A DNA stretch of 64,000 nucleotides from Eublepharis macularius (Eukaryota > Chordata > Lepidosauria > Squamata > Eublepharidae). The translations under genes and the position numbers were made by a program. Of this stretch, positions 49,001-60,694 are shown piece by piece. The notes beneath the pieces are model-generated. The model worked only from the letters and a program-made list of their open reading frames with translations, was not told the origin of the DNA and did not search any database. Numbering within the stretch: the stretch's first letter is position 1; each line of letters opens with the position of its first letter. The stretch covers positions 87,224,464 to 87,288,463 of the forward strand of contig NC_072796.1 of assembly GCF_028583425.1 (NCBI RefSeq), in the 5' to 3' direction.

Positions 49001-51371
49001 ATGGGGTAGGCATCGAACTTGGCCACTTTGTTCAGTTCCCGGTAGTCGATGCAGAAGCGGGTCGTCCCATCCGGCTTCGGCACCAACACTATAGGGCTGC
49101 GCCACTCACTCTGGGAGGGTTCAATGACCCCCATGCGCAGCATCTCCTCCGTCTCCTGGTTCACTGCCTCCCACTGCTTCCGGGGAATGGGGCGCCAGGT
49201 CGACCGGGCAGACTGCCCCGGCTGGGTTGGGATGGCATGGTGCACTAATTTTGTAACCCCGGGGCGTCTTGAAAAGACCCCGGGCACTCGCTTCCACAGG
49301 TCCTGCAGCTGGGCCTTTTGGGCAGGGTCGAGCTGAGGGTCCACCTGTGGTTCCTCGAACTCTGGGGCCTCAGCAGTCCATGGCAGCTCACTGTCAGGAA
49401 GCTCCAGGGGGTCCTCAGCCAGCCGGCACTCCTGGCTGTCCCGCTCATACCACCTCTTCAGCAGGTTCACGTGGAGCGTCTTCCTCTGACGTCGACGAGG
49501 CCCACACTGGACCTCATAGGTTGTGGGCCCTAATACTTTTGTCACCACATAGGGGCCTCGCCAGGGGTCCCCCTCCTCCCTGGGGAAAACTGTGCGGTGG
49601 ACGAGGACCTTCTCCCCTAGCTGGAAGGTTCTCTGTCGCGTACCCCAGTCGTACACAGCCTTCTGTTGTGTCTGGGCGTGGGCCAGCTGTCGGCCTGCTT
49701 CCGCTTGAAACTGCTGCACCCGCTCGCGGAGTTGGCTCACATACTCCTGGACTGGGGGAGCTGGGGGGCTAGCTTGGGGACCCCATTGCTCCACCAGGCG
49801 GGAGAGCATTCCCCGTGGCTTCCGCCCGTACAGCAGTTCAAATGGGCTAAAGCCAGTGGAGGCCTGGGGGGTCTCTCGGAGGGCAAACATCAGGGGATCG
49901 ATATACAGGTCCCACTGGTGAGGTTTGTCATGCGTCATCTTTTTCAGGGCCTCCTTAACCGTCTGATTCAGGCACTCTGCCAATCCATCTGTTTGGGGGT
50001 GGTAGGCAGAGGTGAACACCTGCCGGATCCCCAAGTTCTGACAGAGCTGACGCATGGCCTTTGCTCGGAAGGGCCCTCCCCGGTCCGTCAAGATTTCGCA
50101 GGGCAGCCCCACCATCGCGAACAGCTTGGACAGCGCCCGGACCACCCCCGGGGTCTGCATAGTTTTTAAAGGAATGACCTCTGGGAAACGTGTGGCATAG
50201 TCCACGATCACCAGGGCAAAACGGTATCCCCGGGATGTGCGCGGCAGTGGGCCGATGAAGTCCATCGCTATCCGCTGGAAGGGCACCCCCATCACTGGCA
50301 GCGGGGAAAGAGGGGCCTTTGGCGGGCGTCTCGCTGCCACCCTCTGGCAGGTGGGGCAGGAGCGGCAGTGTGCCTTCACGTCTGCGTTCACTGAGGGCCA
50401 GAAGAAACGCTCGAGGATCTTCCTCAGGGTCTTGTGGTGCCCCAGATGCCCGGCCCATGCATGCTCATGGGCCGTGCGGAGGACTTCGGCCCGGTAGGCT
50501 GCTGGCACCAATAGCTGGCGGACCTCCCCCTGGCCATTTGGGGCGCGAGCTATGCGAACCCAAACCCCTCCTTGCTTCTCGATGCGAGGGAGCCGTTGGG
50601 CCCTCCGCTCATCCCGCACCTGCTCCTCCTCCCGAGCTGCTGTCTCTCGTAAGTGCTGCAAGGACTCATCTGCCCCTTGGGCATCGCGGAATGGGCGGTC
50701 TGCCGGGGGTCCAGCTGGGTCTTCAGCCCGTGGTTCTGCCCCGGGTCTGACAGAGGGACCCTCGCCTGGGTCGGCGGCCTCCTCCACTTGCAGAACTGGG
50801 GCGACTCGTGGGCCTGCCAACCCCCCTGCTGCCTCTCTGAGCAGCCTGTAGAACTCCGGGGCATCTCTTCCCAGCAGCATTGGGTGGGGTAAGTGGGCTA
50901 CCTTGACGACCTCTATGCGACGGATCGCCCCCAGGTATTCCACCATCACCCAGACCGCAGGATACGGCAGGGTGCGGCCCATCACATCCGTCACCGGGAT
51001 CCAGCGGTGCACTGGGGTGGCAGCTGGGACGAGTTGGGTGTGGATCGCCGAGACTGCACTCCCTGAGTCCAACAGGGCCTGCAGGCTCTGCCGGCCTATC
51101 CTCACGGTGGCGCACAGACTCTGTACCCTCTTGCCAGCTGGCGGGTTAATTTCCCAAGCCAACGCACATACCACGGGCGAGGAGGCTGTGGGGGCGCAGG
51201 CTTGCATCCGCTGCTCTACGGCTTGCATTAGCTCTGCCTGAGCTGTTTGGAAGGCCGCCTCCAGCTTCCCCCGTATCCTGTCCAAGCGTTCCTGCAGCCA
51301 CAGTCTGAGGTCTGCTGGGGCTGCGGCGTCGGGATACATCCCTTCGACTGGCGCCTGCGTCGGAACGACTT

Positions 51372-51389
51372 TCCCCGTACGGGCCACCA
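51372..51389 (-). promoter_or_regulatory. Gmr1-like primer-binding site matching tRNA-Ile
   Basis: The plus strand reads tccccgtacgggccacca, which, as I recall it, is the 3' end of vertebrate tRNA-Ile(AAU) with its CCA. On the element's strand this is an 18-base complement lying three bases inside the LTR. A full-length match to a tRNA 3' end is strong evidence that this is the priming site. Confidence 0.88.
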
Positions 51390-51392
51390 ACT

Positions 51393-52483
51393 TGTCAGGG
51401 CTTGCCGCGGCTGCCGCTGGGCGTGGCACTGGGCGGTCTGCTCCTGACGTCACAGGGGGGCCAGGGACTCTGCAGGACCCTGCTCTGTGGAAGGAGGGGT
51501 GGTATACCTCACCCAGACTCCCTCTCAGTCCACTCGCTGGCCTGCTCAACCTGGCCTGCTTACCCTCTGCGTCCTCCTTCATCTCCTCCTTCCAGAACTC
51601 TCCTCCAAGCCTCCACCCTTGCATTCTACTGCTCTCACTCCACATCATCACTCCTCACTCACACCCACCACCCCAGAGCTCTTCCCAGCCACCCTTTATA
51701 GGGTTTCCTCTCTCTGCCCCGCCCTCCTTCTAGGCTTGTTCCTTCTCCTGACCGGGCCCAGCTGTGCGTCCCTCCAGGTGTTTCCCTCCAACCACTAATC
51801 CCTCCTGGGCTCCTTTGCTTTGCTGGTAGGGTGGGGTTGAGTGCAAGCCATCCCCAGCTGAGGGCTCCTTGGCCTTGCTCACGAGGAGCTGCCCCAGCCA
51901 GCCTCTGTGCTATTGAGCTTGCCTGGCCTTGCTCACGAGGAGCTGCCCCAGCCAGCCTCCGTGCTATTGGGCTTGCCTGGCCTTGCTCATGAGGTGCTGC
52001 CTTAGCCAGCTTCTGCGCTGCCAGCTCAGCAATGCTGGGCGGGGCTACCCATCTCCTCCCCCAGAATGCCTGTGGCAGCCCCCCCCCCTGGAGAGGCTTG
52101 GCTTCTAGCAACTCCTGAGCCAGGCTGCTGTCTTCTAGCCATGGTGTGGCTCTGGGCTGTAGAGGCTGCTTCCTCTCCCTGCCAGGTAAGGGCTCTGCTT
52201 GGGTTGCTGCTGCTGCTGCTGCTGCTGCTGGTCCCACATTCCCCCTGCTGTGGCCCTTTCCCTCTGGCCTGCTTAGCCCCCTTTCTTCCCCCTGGAAGGT
52301 GGGACTGGCTGGTCTCTCCTTGCCCCCTCCACCCCTCTGAGGTTCTGGCCTTTTACCCCTTCCCCCTGGAGTAGGTAGGTTCTGGCCCTGGTTGCCGGCT
52401 TGGGGGGTGGGGTTGCTGCCACCCTTTTGTCCCCTGCTGTTCCCTCTTGTCAAGTCTGGGGGCTGGGGCTCAGACCCCGGACA
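51393..52483 (-). repeat. LTR of the Gmr1-like element
   Basis: 1,091-bp terminal repeat with TGT...ACA ends. It contains a 54-bp tandem repeat (about 51873-52019, 2.7 copies) and a (TGC)n run at about 52204-52231. Its last 102 bp (element orientation) recur at 48188-48289. Confidence 0.88.
51873..52019. repeat. 54-bp tandem repeat inside the gypsy LTR
   Basis: Units starting near 51873, 51927 and 51981 share ccttgctcacgaggagctgc with small changes. There are about 2.7 copies, the last being the most divergent. Confidence 0.85.
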
Positions 52484-53807
52484 AAGACTATGATGAAACC
52501 TTCGCACCAGTAGTGAAACACACTTCAGTAAGAACACTACTGAGCATAGCAGCCACAAGGAAGATGCATGTGGAGCATCTGGATGTGAAAACTGCTTTTC
52601 TTCATGGAGAGCTGGAAGAAGACGTGTATATGACACAGCCTCCTGGATTTGAACAGTCCAAAGACAGAGGACTTGTATGCAAACTACAGAAGAGCATTTA
52701 TGGACTAAAACAGGCTGCAAGAGCCTGGAATCAGAAACTGAACCAAATGCTCATCAAAGAAGGATTCAAGCAAGGCGGGGCAGAACGCTGCCTGTACTCA
52801 AGAAAGAAAGACAACAAATGGACTTTTATTCTGATTTTTGTAGATGATATTCTTCTTTGTTATGAGGATCAACAAGAGTGTGATGAAATAATTCAGCACC
52901 TGAACCAAGAGGTTGAAGTAAAGTGTCTTGGAAATGTCAGCTTTTACCTTGGAGTTCAAATAGAGCGAGAGGAAGATGGAAGCTATCTTCTCAATCAAAA
53001 GCAAAAGATCATGGATTTCCTAGACTACATGGACATGAAAGATGGAAAACCAACATGTACTCCAATGGAAACAGATTTCCTGAAACAAAATGGAAACAAT
53101 GAACCTCTGAGAAACATCAAAGTGTACAGAGAAGCAATTGGAAAACTGCTCTACATAAGTACAGTGACCAGACCTGACATAGCAGCAGCAGTTGGAATAC
53201 TGTGCAGGAAAAATGCATCACCAAGTGTGAATGACTGGCAAGCAGTCAAAAGACTGGCAAGATACCTGAGAGGTACTGCACAACTGAAGCTCAAGCTACC
53301 AGCAAGCGACAATCCCAGACTAGTGGGATTCATGGATGCTGACTGGGCAGAAGACATCACAGACAGAAAGTCTACCAGTGGACGAGTATTCTTTTATGGT
53401 GGAGGAGCAATCAGTTGGACAAGCAGAAAGCAAGACCTAGTAGCGGCATCAACTACAGAAGCTGAATACATATCAGCAGCAGAAGCATGCCAAGAACTCA
53501 AGTGGATTCTACAACTATTAGAAGACTTTGGGATAAATGAACCCAAACCTATACAACTCCTTGAAGATAATCAATCTTGCATAAAGCTTGCAAATACAGA
53601 AAGAATTGGATCAAGAACCAAGCACATTGACATAAAGAATCACATTGTGAGAAATATGCAAGAAGAAGGGCTTGTTGAGCTACAGTACTGCCCTACAGAA
53701 GAAATGATAGCAGACATCCTCACCAAGCCACTTGCCAAAGAGAAATTTCAAAGTCTACGAGAAAGACTGAACTTTGTGGACTTTGTACACTAGACATTGA
53801 GAAGGGG

Positions 53808-54151
53808 TGTTAGAAATAACAATGTCTGGTGTACTGCAGCAGCAAGAAGTAAGAAGAGCCTACCATGCAGGGGGCAGCAAGGATCACTTAGTTAGGACAG
53901 TGAGAGTAGCACCTCTCTTGTTTCCTGGGGGTCATTTCCTTGTCTTGTCTCCTATTGGGCTAAACAGGGCAATATCCTGCTTCTTCTCTCTCCTGCCACA
54001 CTTCTTCTCTGTCTCTGCAAGATGTAGTCAGATAGCTAGGATCTATCTCTCCCCCTTTCCCTCAAGTACGTAACTTCCTCAAATAAAGCTTTTGCCTCTC
54101 TGACCAGCTCGGCGTTTAATTCCGCAGCGTAGTTTAACACTCGCTCTAACA
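53808..54151 (+). repeat. 3' LTR of the copia element
   Basis: 344 bp, near-identical to the 5' LTR, preceded by the polypurine tract gagaagggg and followed by the target duplication CTTAT. Confidence 0.95.
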
Positions 54152-54156
54152 CTTAT

Positions 54157-56209
54157 AACTGTCCCCAAGGGTTTCTAACCATCAGGAACACTTTTGGGGG
54201 TGGGGTAAGGAGCTGCAGAGGGAAAACAAATCTAACCCATCATTTTTATTTGAATTGTGAACCACCTCATTTGGTTATGAAAGAAAGATAAACATGTTTT
54301 AAACAAAGAAAACGAATCTCTAAAATGTACGAGGTGAAAAGCTATCAGATGAAAATATTATGGACGGGTGAATCATTCATACCTTCCAGAAACCAGTAAT
54401 TAAAGGTTGCAAAATTAAGAATTTTCTGTGGCTCTTTTGGGTATAAAAAGTGCAGTGATGAGAAATTGACTTTTCTTCTCACATCACAGAAGAGCAGTGC
54501 CATGGAACACAGTTAATCCTATGTATATTGACACAGCCCTGATAACTTGCTTGCCTCTCAAGGTAGGAAAGTGGATCTTACCTAATTGGTGAGAAAGGAT
54601 TTTTTTCTCTCAAGATTTACAACTTGTTTTTTCACAACTCAATGCTCTTTAATTATTGGCTCTCCAGCTCAACAGGTAATCTTGTTGTGTAACATTATTT
54701 AGTTAATTTTTGTGTAAATTGCAATAGTGAACCAATCCAGATACATTAATTAATGTATGTTAAAAAATGAACCATGCAACACAAATACGTGATGCATTTA
54801 GTGGTATAATTAAACAATTACAAAACATAACTTGTCACATGGTTCTTCGGGTCCTAGCTCATAATATTAGTTTAAAAATATTTTCATACTGTACATTACT
54901 TGTTCTTTTGTACAAAATAAATGAATGGGATTCTGAACTGAAACAAAGCTTACAATCCAAAAGATAATAATGCTCCTTTATATATGTGTACAATTAAATT
55001 GTTTGTGTGTAATTATATAATTTATCATAATTCATAATAATAGAAAAATCAATTGAAGTTAAGCATTTTAAGACCCATTCACAACAACAACAAAACCCTT
55101 GTAAGTGGTTAGCTCTAGCTGTACTGCAGCCCATTTTTTCCAAATGATCATATACGCCCAAAGATGAGGTCTCTGGTGTGAGTTGAATATTTCACACCTT
55201 ACATTATGATCTCCCACATACCAGTGAAATAATTTATTCCACTGACACATACATTTTATACTCCACTTTTCTCATTGAGGCTCAAGGTAGATTACGCAGT
55301 GTGAGCCAAAGCCAGATTCCGAAGACATTTCAATAAGGAGAACTCTTATTTCATGAAAAGTCATCTGAACTCTTTTCCCAGTCAGAGGAGCCTTTTCCTT
55401 CCTATCTCCATTTTTTCTGTTTCATTCATTCATGGCTTATGCTAAAACAAATAGAAGATTTTTATACCATGGCACTGAAAAAGTATTCTATTTACATAAT
55501 GGCCACAGTAAATGGAGTTGGGCATACATGGGTCTTCTACTGAGGCATGGAATGCCATAATCTTGATTATTCTTTTTTGTTTCCTTTACAGATGTGGGAC
55601 CTTTAGAGAACTCTTTTATAAATTAGTGAAAATGTATTAAAGGCAAACACTTCAATAGCCACATTGTTGGATCTTTAAAAAAAATTACAATAGCATATTA
55701 AACACTATATTTTGGGAATCTTGGTGAGGGGGAGGGGAGCTCCACTTACCTACTAAGTCCTCCCATTGTGATTTTTTAGCCATAACATGTAAGCAACTTT
55801 AGTCTATTACTCCTGTAGAAACTGTATTTATCCAAACTAGAGTCAATAGATCCCATCTCAGCAGGTGTAAATTGAGCAACCAGTGGAGTTGCTGATAGTT
55901 CAGGAGTTGGCTGGCTCCAGAGCTAAAATACCCCCAAAGACTCTGTTAGAGATTATGGATTGTCAGAGGACAAGCTTATCCAACTCTAGGGCACAATTAC
56001 TGACAAAATGTAATTACTTGTTTAAAAGCATTGCTATAGAAGGAGCAACAGGATAAACATGTTGTAGGAGAGATGCTCAATACACAACATTAAATGAAGA
56101 TAAAACTTCATAAAACCAATGAAACAAATGTTCTTACATGAATGAATGTGAGAACAGAGATGATTTTTGGCTTTTCCTGAAATTTGAATGAGAGACAACC
56201 TTGGCTATA
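54157..56209. other. No gene recognised
   Basis: AT-rich. A minus-strand LINE/SINE tail-like piece (ctcattgaggctcaaggtag) lies at about 55250-55320. Confidence 0.5.
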
Positions 56210-56217
56210 GATGTATA

Positions 56218-56455
56218 TAGGGCTTTTTTTCAGCAGGAACGCGGGGGAATGGAGTTCCAGAACCTCTTGAAAATGGTCACATGGCTGGTGGCCCCGCCCC
56301 CTGATCTCCAGACAGAGGGGAGCCAAGCGGCGCGGAGGGCAATCTAAACTCCCCCATCTGGAGATCAGGGGGCGGGGCCACCAGCCATGTGACCATTTTC
56401 TCCAAGGGCAACCCACTGAGTTCCACCACCTCTTTTCCCAGAAAAAAAAGCCCTG
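56218..56455. mobile_element. Hairpin hAT MITE (238 bp)
   Basis: A near-palindrome. The left part (gggctttttttcagcaggaa ... ctggtggccccgccccctga) is repeated inverted on the right, with GC-rich arms about 95-110 bp long. Ends are (T/C)AGGGCTTTTTT and AAAAAAAAGCCCTG. The flanking 8-bp duplication is gatgtata (56210-56217, 56456-56463), fitting hAT. Confidence 0.92.
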
Positions 56456-56463
56456 GATGTATA

Positions 56464-57439
56464 TCCTGTTTTGCTGTACAGGTCAAGTATGTGCTCTTAA
56501 AAGTAATTTTCAATTTTTGAGAGCTGCTCATTTCTTTCTTTGTCTTCAGTAAATTCCATCTAAAACCCAGAAACTGTCTCATCATTGACAATTGGTATCC
56601 CAGTCCAAAACACACCTAAATGAACTTCAGTTATGCTGAGGTCACTGGGACTTCCTTTCAAGTAAATTAATAAAAAATAAAAATGTAATTATTCTTTTTA
56701 TCACATAAGCAACCCATCAGTTTTAATTAAACATATATTGACACTTTCTGTTAGAAAATGGAGGCACTTCCAAAAATCTGCCTGTTCTACAAATGAGTTA
56801 TGTAGAGCAATGTGTCCTGAATCAGTTTATTCACATTAAAGTTAGCCATTTTAAGCTTAAGACAGTTTAAGTAGGATTGTGGCATCAAATACTGAATGTA
56901 TTCATTTAAGTTTTCCGGAAGGACATCAAATAATATAAATTTAACATAGACTCAAAATATTACAACTTTTTCATATTAAAATGCTTAGGCCCCCTTATTT
57001 TTCAAATGGGTGTATACTAGCAAACAAATAGCTAGGAGAGGTTCTGGACTTCAATCTCACCTGATTCACATCAATGGGCGTTTGGCCGTTGTCTTTGGTT
57101 GGATACCAGATAGTCTTCCAGTAGTGGAATAGATGGATTTCTGCAGATTCCCTCCTCCCACTGCAGACCCTCCCCAACTAACACTGCGTGAGAGACAATC
57201 CTCAGGAGCAGCCTTTTGGGGAGAAATTAGAAGATGAGCAAGATCAGTTCCACAAGCAGAGGTCTCCTTGTACTCCTTTGCAGAAAACACATTAATAGGA
57301 ACCAAGACACCTACATAGGCAGCAAGACTTACCCTGGCATGGTAAGTTTCTTGTACAAACAGGGACTGGTTTAAATCTTGGGTGGATGACTTATTTTTTC
57401 ACTGGATCATTGGTGAGCTTTAAAGCCACCAATGATCGA
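56464..57439. other. No gene recognised
   Basis: AT-rich. An 11-bp inverted repeat gatcattggtg / caccaatgatc (about 57403-57438) lies right before the SINE. Confidence 0.5.
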
Positions 57440-57690
57440 GAGCCAGTTTGGTGTAGTGGTTAAGAGCACGGGACTCTAATCTGGAGAGCCGGGTTTGATT
57501 CCCCACTCCTCCACAAAGCCAGCTGGGTGACCTTGGGCGAGTCACAGTTCTCTTGAGCTCTCTTAGCCCCACCCACCTCACAGGGTGATTGTTGTGGGGT
57601 AATAATAACACTTTGTAAACCGCTCTGAGTGGGCATTAAGTTGTCCTGAAGGGTGGTATATAAATCGAATGTTATTATTATTATTATTAA
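57440..57690 (+). repeat. tRNA-derived SINE, Sauria/BovB-tail type
   Basis: Starts gagccagtttggtgtagtgg (box A region) with box B ggtttgattcc at 57492-57502. It ends in a LINE-like tail (ttgtcctgaagggtggtata) and an (ATT)n run. The best-preserved copy in the window. Confidence 0.9.
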
Positions 57691-59633
57691 ATTTACACAA
57701 GAATGTCAACTCAGGATATTTTAGCAATCAAGTAAGAACTTATCTATCAGTGAAATCATGAGAACATTTGCCTGGAAATAATCCCCATTGAATGCACCTG
57801 AGTAGGATTTGCAATGGACCTGCTTAAGATTTCCCTGCGGAATCAGGCCAAGGTTTATCCATTCTAGCATCCTGCTTCAGCAAGACCAGTTTGACCTGCT
57901 TGCACAAGTGGGAGGTGGGTAGTTTTTCCCAATGGTCCCTCCTTCCAGCAGCCCTGTCCACTGTGCCACATGGTAGTTTATCCAAGAGGCTCCTCAGTCC
58001 CTCAGAACCAGCTTTTCAGGGCACTTGGGGGTTGATGAGAAGGAAGCAGGGCAGGGAATCTTCCCATTCACAAAGCTGGATCCAGTTCTCCAACATGATA
58101 TTAAAGGTGACCACAGAACCAGGAATGACAAACTAGAAATAGTTGAGATGGTAAAATATAACTACTTTGATTTTTAAAAAAATGACTTGTTTATTATGGA
58201 ATGAAAATTTAGCTGCAGGGAGTCATGTGCATTATTCTAATTTAATATGCATTTCAGTTTTTAAGCAAGAAATGAGAGAGTTTTCATTTATAGACTCTAG
58301 TACAATGAAATCCAAGCTCCAGCCTTCTGTCAGCCCACCTGTCTTGGCTTCCTAGCCTTATGACCCCAGTCTGCCCCTGAGATGACTGATAAACTGTGAA
58401 CATCCTTTATAAAAGGAAACAGCATTCTATAAAATTCACACCATGGTTCTAAATTAGCATCAGACTCAGGAGGACATTCTAAAATAAAAATTGTGTTAAA
58501 AATAGATGTACGTAAGTGTATGGGGGATTTAAACTGTCAGCAGTGAAAGAAAACAATTAATCTATTGAGAGTTTGCTTAATCTGTGAGAAAAATACATAA
58601 AAGGAGGTTTGGCTGTTTGTTTTGCTGACAGGAAGTAAAGCAAAACAACAACAGCATTTTAAATGAAGCAGGGTAATAAAGATGCCAGCAATTGTATGAG
58701 AAAACATTTAAGTGGAGTGGAAACACATTATAATTACAGGGTTCAGTTTTTCCACATTTGGTCTCCATATCCCCAAACATGATTTTGGTTTGAAAGGTGA
58801 AATTTTTCCACAGAACCAGTTCCATGAAGGACTGTTGTTTCATAATGTTTTAGTAAGTTTCTGTTGAGAGGTGGCAAAAACAATTAATTTTACAACAACC
58901 TCTTATTGCTCCTTGAAATTCACATATGTAACAATTGGCTCTGTTCCAAGAGTAAGAGTATGAAGCTGATCACCTCTCAACAAATTTGGTTCTAATGTGC
59001 CACATTTATTGTCAAACATCTGGCATGGTAAGCTTGTAAAGTGAACCGTCACCCCACCCCTACCCTGGTAATTCAAATTGAGTGGTAGAAATAATAAATG
59101 GTGCTTATAAGCAGCATACAAAAGAAAAGCTTTACAAACAGTTGAAAAAAAATCTGTTTTATTTAAATTTTTGGCTACTGATAGATCAGCTCAGCCACTG
59201 ATATTCTTTCTGCAGTTTTTTCTCTTTGGTTTTGTGGTTTCGCTTTTTCTTTATATGTGCATTCATTCTTCCTTCATTCTTGACTGTATATGTATGCCCT
59301 GTCTCTTTATACACATCAATGCTGCCAATTTCACTGTTGAAAGAAGAGGTGGATTTTGATGAATGACATGGACATATAGACACCTTAAATAGAGTTTATG
59401 TTTGCTGGAAATGCAGTGGTTATTTTTGTAATGGTATTGAAAAACTGTTATTCTTGCTTGTCTTGATGATATTGACAAAAATCAATAATTATTTAATAGG
59501 TAGGGGGGAAAGTCATGCTTCAATTTTACATGGTAAAGTATGTCATTATATATGGTAGTTCGAAGATTGCAACAGGTCAGCAATCTGCAGTTTGTAAATC
59601 AGTACATTGCTTAGGATATAACTGGTGATAGAG
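57691..59633. other. No gene recognised
   Basis: A repeat-like stretch at about 57775-57960 (possible palindromic MITE and SINE pieces); otherwise AT-rich with nothing supported. Confidence 0.5.
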
Positions 59634-60500
59634 AGTGCTGTCAAGTCCTAGCTGATTTATGGCAACCCTTGCTGGGATTTTCAAGACAAGAGACTAGGAG
59701 AGGTGGTTTGACATTGCTTGCCTCTGCATAGAGACCCTCATCTTCCTTGGAGGTCTCCCCAGGGCTGGATCTATGGTTGCCAGCGCCCAGGGCAACCGTA
59801 GTTGGGCTAGTTGCGTTCAGACATAGCGCGCACGCTCTCCTGGTGCTGCGTGATGACGTCACTCCCATGACGTCATCACGCTGGGGCGCCCCCCCACCCC
59901 TGCAGCTAGCTGGCTGTCCCAGTGCCCCGTGGAGCTGGTGGCGGCAGCAGCGCGAGTGGCTTGGAGGCTGCCCGCACCGTTCATCTGCCCTGCAGGACAA
60001 GGGGCGGCTGGCTTTTCCATGCGCCTGGGGAAAGGCGAATGGCGCGGGCGGCCTCCCAGCCACCCGCACTGCCTTTTGCCTTTCCCACAGGACAAGGGGT
60101 GGCTGGCTTGCCACGTGCCCCTTGTCCTGGGGAAAGGCGAATGGTGTGGGCAGCCTCCAAGCCACCCGCACTGCCGCCGCCACCAGCTCCGCGGCGTGCC
60201 GGGACAGCCGGCTTGCCGTGGGGGCGGGGGGGAAAGGCAAACAGCGTGGGCGGCCTCCCAGCCTCCCAAGGCAGGCAAAAGGCAGTACGGGTGGCTGGGA
60301 GGCCACCCACACCGTTCGTCTTTCCCCAGGACAAGGGGCATGTGGCAAGCATGCCCCCTGTCTTGCTGCCCGCGCGCTCCCAGGGCTGGAAGCTGTGCCC
60401 GGCGCCCGCTCGATTCAGCCCTGGGTCTCCCATCCAATTACGAACCAAGGCTAACCCTACTTAGCTTTCAAGATCTGACGAGATTAGGCTTGCCTGGGCT
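59634..60500 (-). repeat. 5S-rRNA-derived SINE split by a hAT element
   Basis: The SINE body is at 59634-59759 and its 5S-like head at 60424-60500 (aaggctaaccctacttagct). Between them lies the hAT element 59760-60423. The SINE sequence ggtctccc was duplicated at the insertion. Confidence 0.9.
59760..60423. mobile_element. Non-autonomous hAT element (664 bp), GC-rich and internally repetitive
   Basis: Ends CAGGGCTGGATC and GATTCAGCCCTG are near-perfect inverted repeats, flanked by the 8-bp duplication ggtctccc (59752-59759, 60424-60431). It splits a 5S-rRNA-derived SINE. The interior has several direct and inverted copies of a ~60-100-bp module with words such as aggacaagggg, gccacccgcac and ggcggcctccca. 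This gives long open frames on both strands that are not genes. It is a different hAT family from the TAGACATGG elements. Confidence 0.92.
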
Positions 60501-60694
60501 ATCCAGAAAAGGGCATGATAATAACTAAGCCTCATGAAATGGACTCAGGTATACAATGGCATATTTGGAGCTAGACTGGTGCAGCAATTTGTGGATACCA
60601 TACCAATGTAAACCTAGTGCTGCTGTTTTTGGTATAGATACTAGAAATAGTGCTAGGGCACATTGGGAAAGCAGCTATACTTGTTTTGCATCCC

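Larger units (their letters stand above)
48188..52483 (-). mobile_element. Gmr1-like Ty3/gypsy element nested in the copia pol
   Basis: A minus-strand LTR element inserted in the copia pol, with target duplication AAGAC on both sides (48183-48187, 52484-52488). The LTR next to the primer site spans 51393-52483 (1,091 bp, TGT...ACA); the other end (48188-48289) shares 102 bp with it. Reading the minus strand, the parts are: protease (LLDSGSAV, near 51069), integrase zinc region (about 50470-50335), integrase core with D, D and E spaced as DD35E (about 50260-49975), a GPY/F module (WRGPY, near 49557), reverse transcriptase (CIDYRELNK, YIDDIVIF; about 49160-48560) and the start of RNase H. Integrase before reverse transcriptase is copia-like but the proteins are Ty3/gypsy, the hallmark of the Gmr1 group. 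No gag or zinc knuckle was recognised. The element is incomplete, with about two or three losses, although the remaining pol is largely open. It must be younger than the copia insertion. Confidence 0.93.
45670..54151 (+). mobile_element. Ty1/copia LTR retrotransposon with a nested gypsy element
   Basis: Two 344-bp LTRs (45670-46013 and 53808-54151; TGTTAG...CTAACA) differ at only one position that I could find, so the insertion is recent. The flanking target duplication is CTTAT (45665-45669, 54152-54156). Parts in order: primer site at 46014; gag from about 46122 with a CX2CX4HX4C knuckle near 46758-46800; protease near 46975 (DSAC); integrase about 47350-48100 (IRTDNGGEY, IAERKNRS); reverse transcriptase about 52490-53150 (VDDILL); RNase H about 53330-53790 (DADW, TTEAEYISAAEA). 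A purine tract (gagaagggg) abuts the 3' LTR. Integrase before reverse transcriptase is the copia order. The pol region is interrupted by a minus-strand Ty3/gypsy element (48188-52483). Apart from that, the element shows about one further break, so it is a fossil. Without the insert it is about 4.2 kb. Confidence 0.96.

Noticed and set aside
51659-52720. 353-codon minus-strand open frame
   Set aside because: It crosses the gypsy LTR and antisense copia sequence, so it cannot be one gene.
59641-60454. Open frames of about 235 codons on both strands
   Set aside because: Overlapping frames inside a GC-rich, palindromic hAT element; no domain and clear transposon boundaries.
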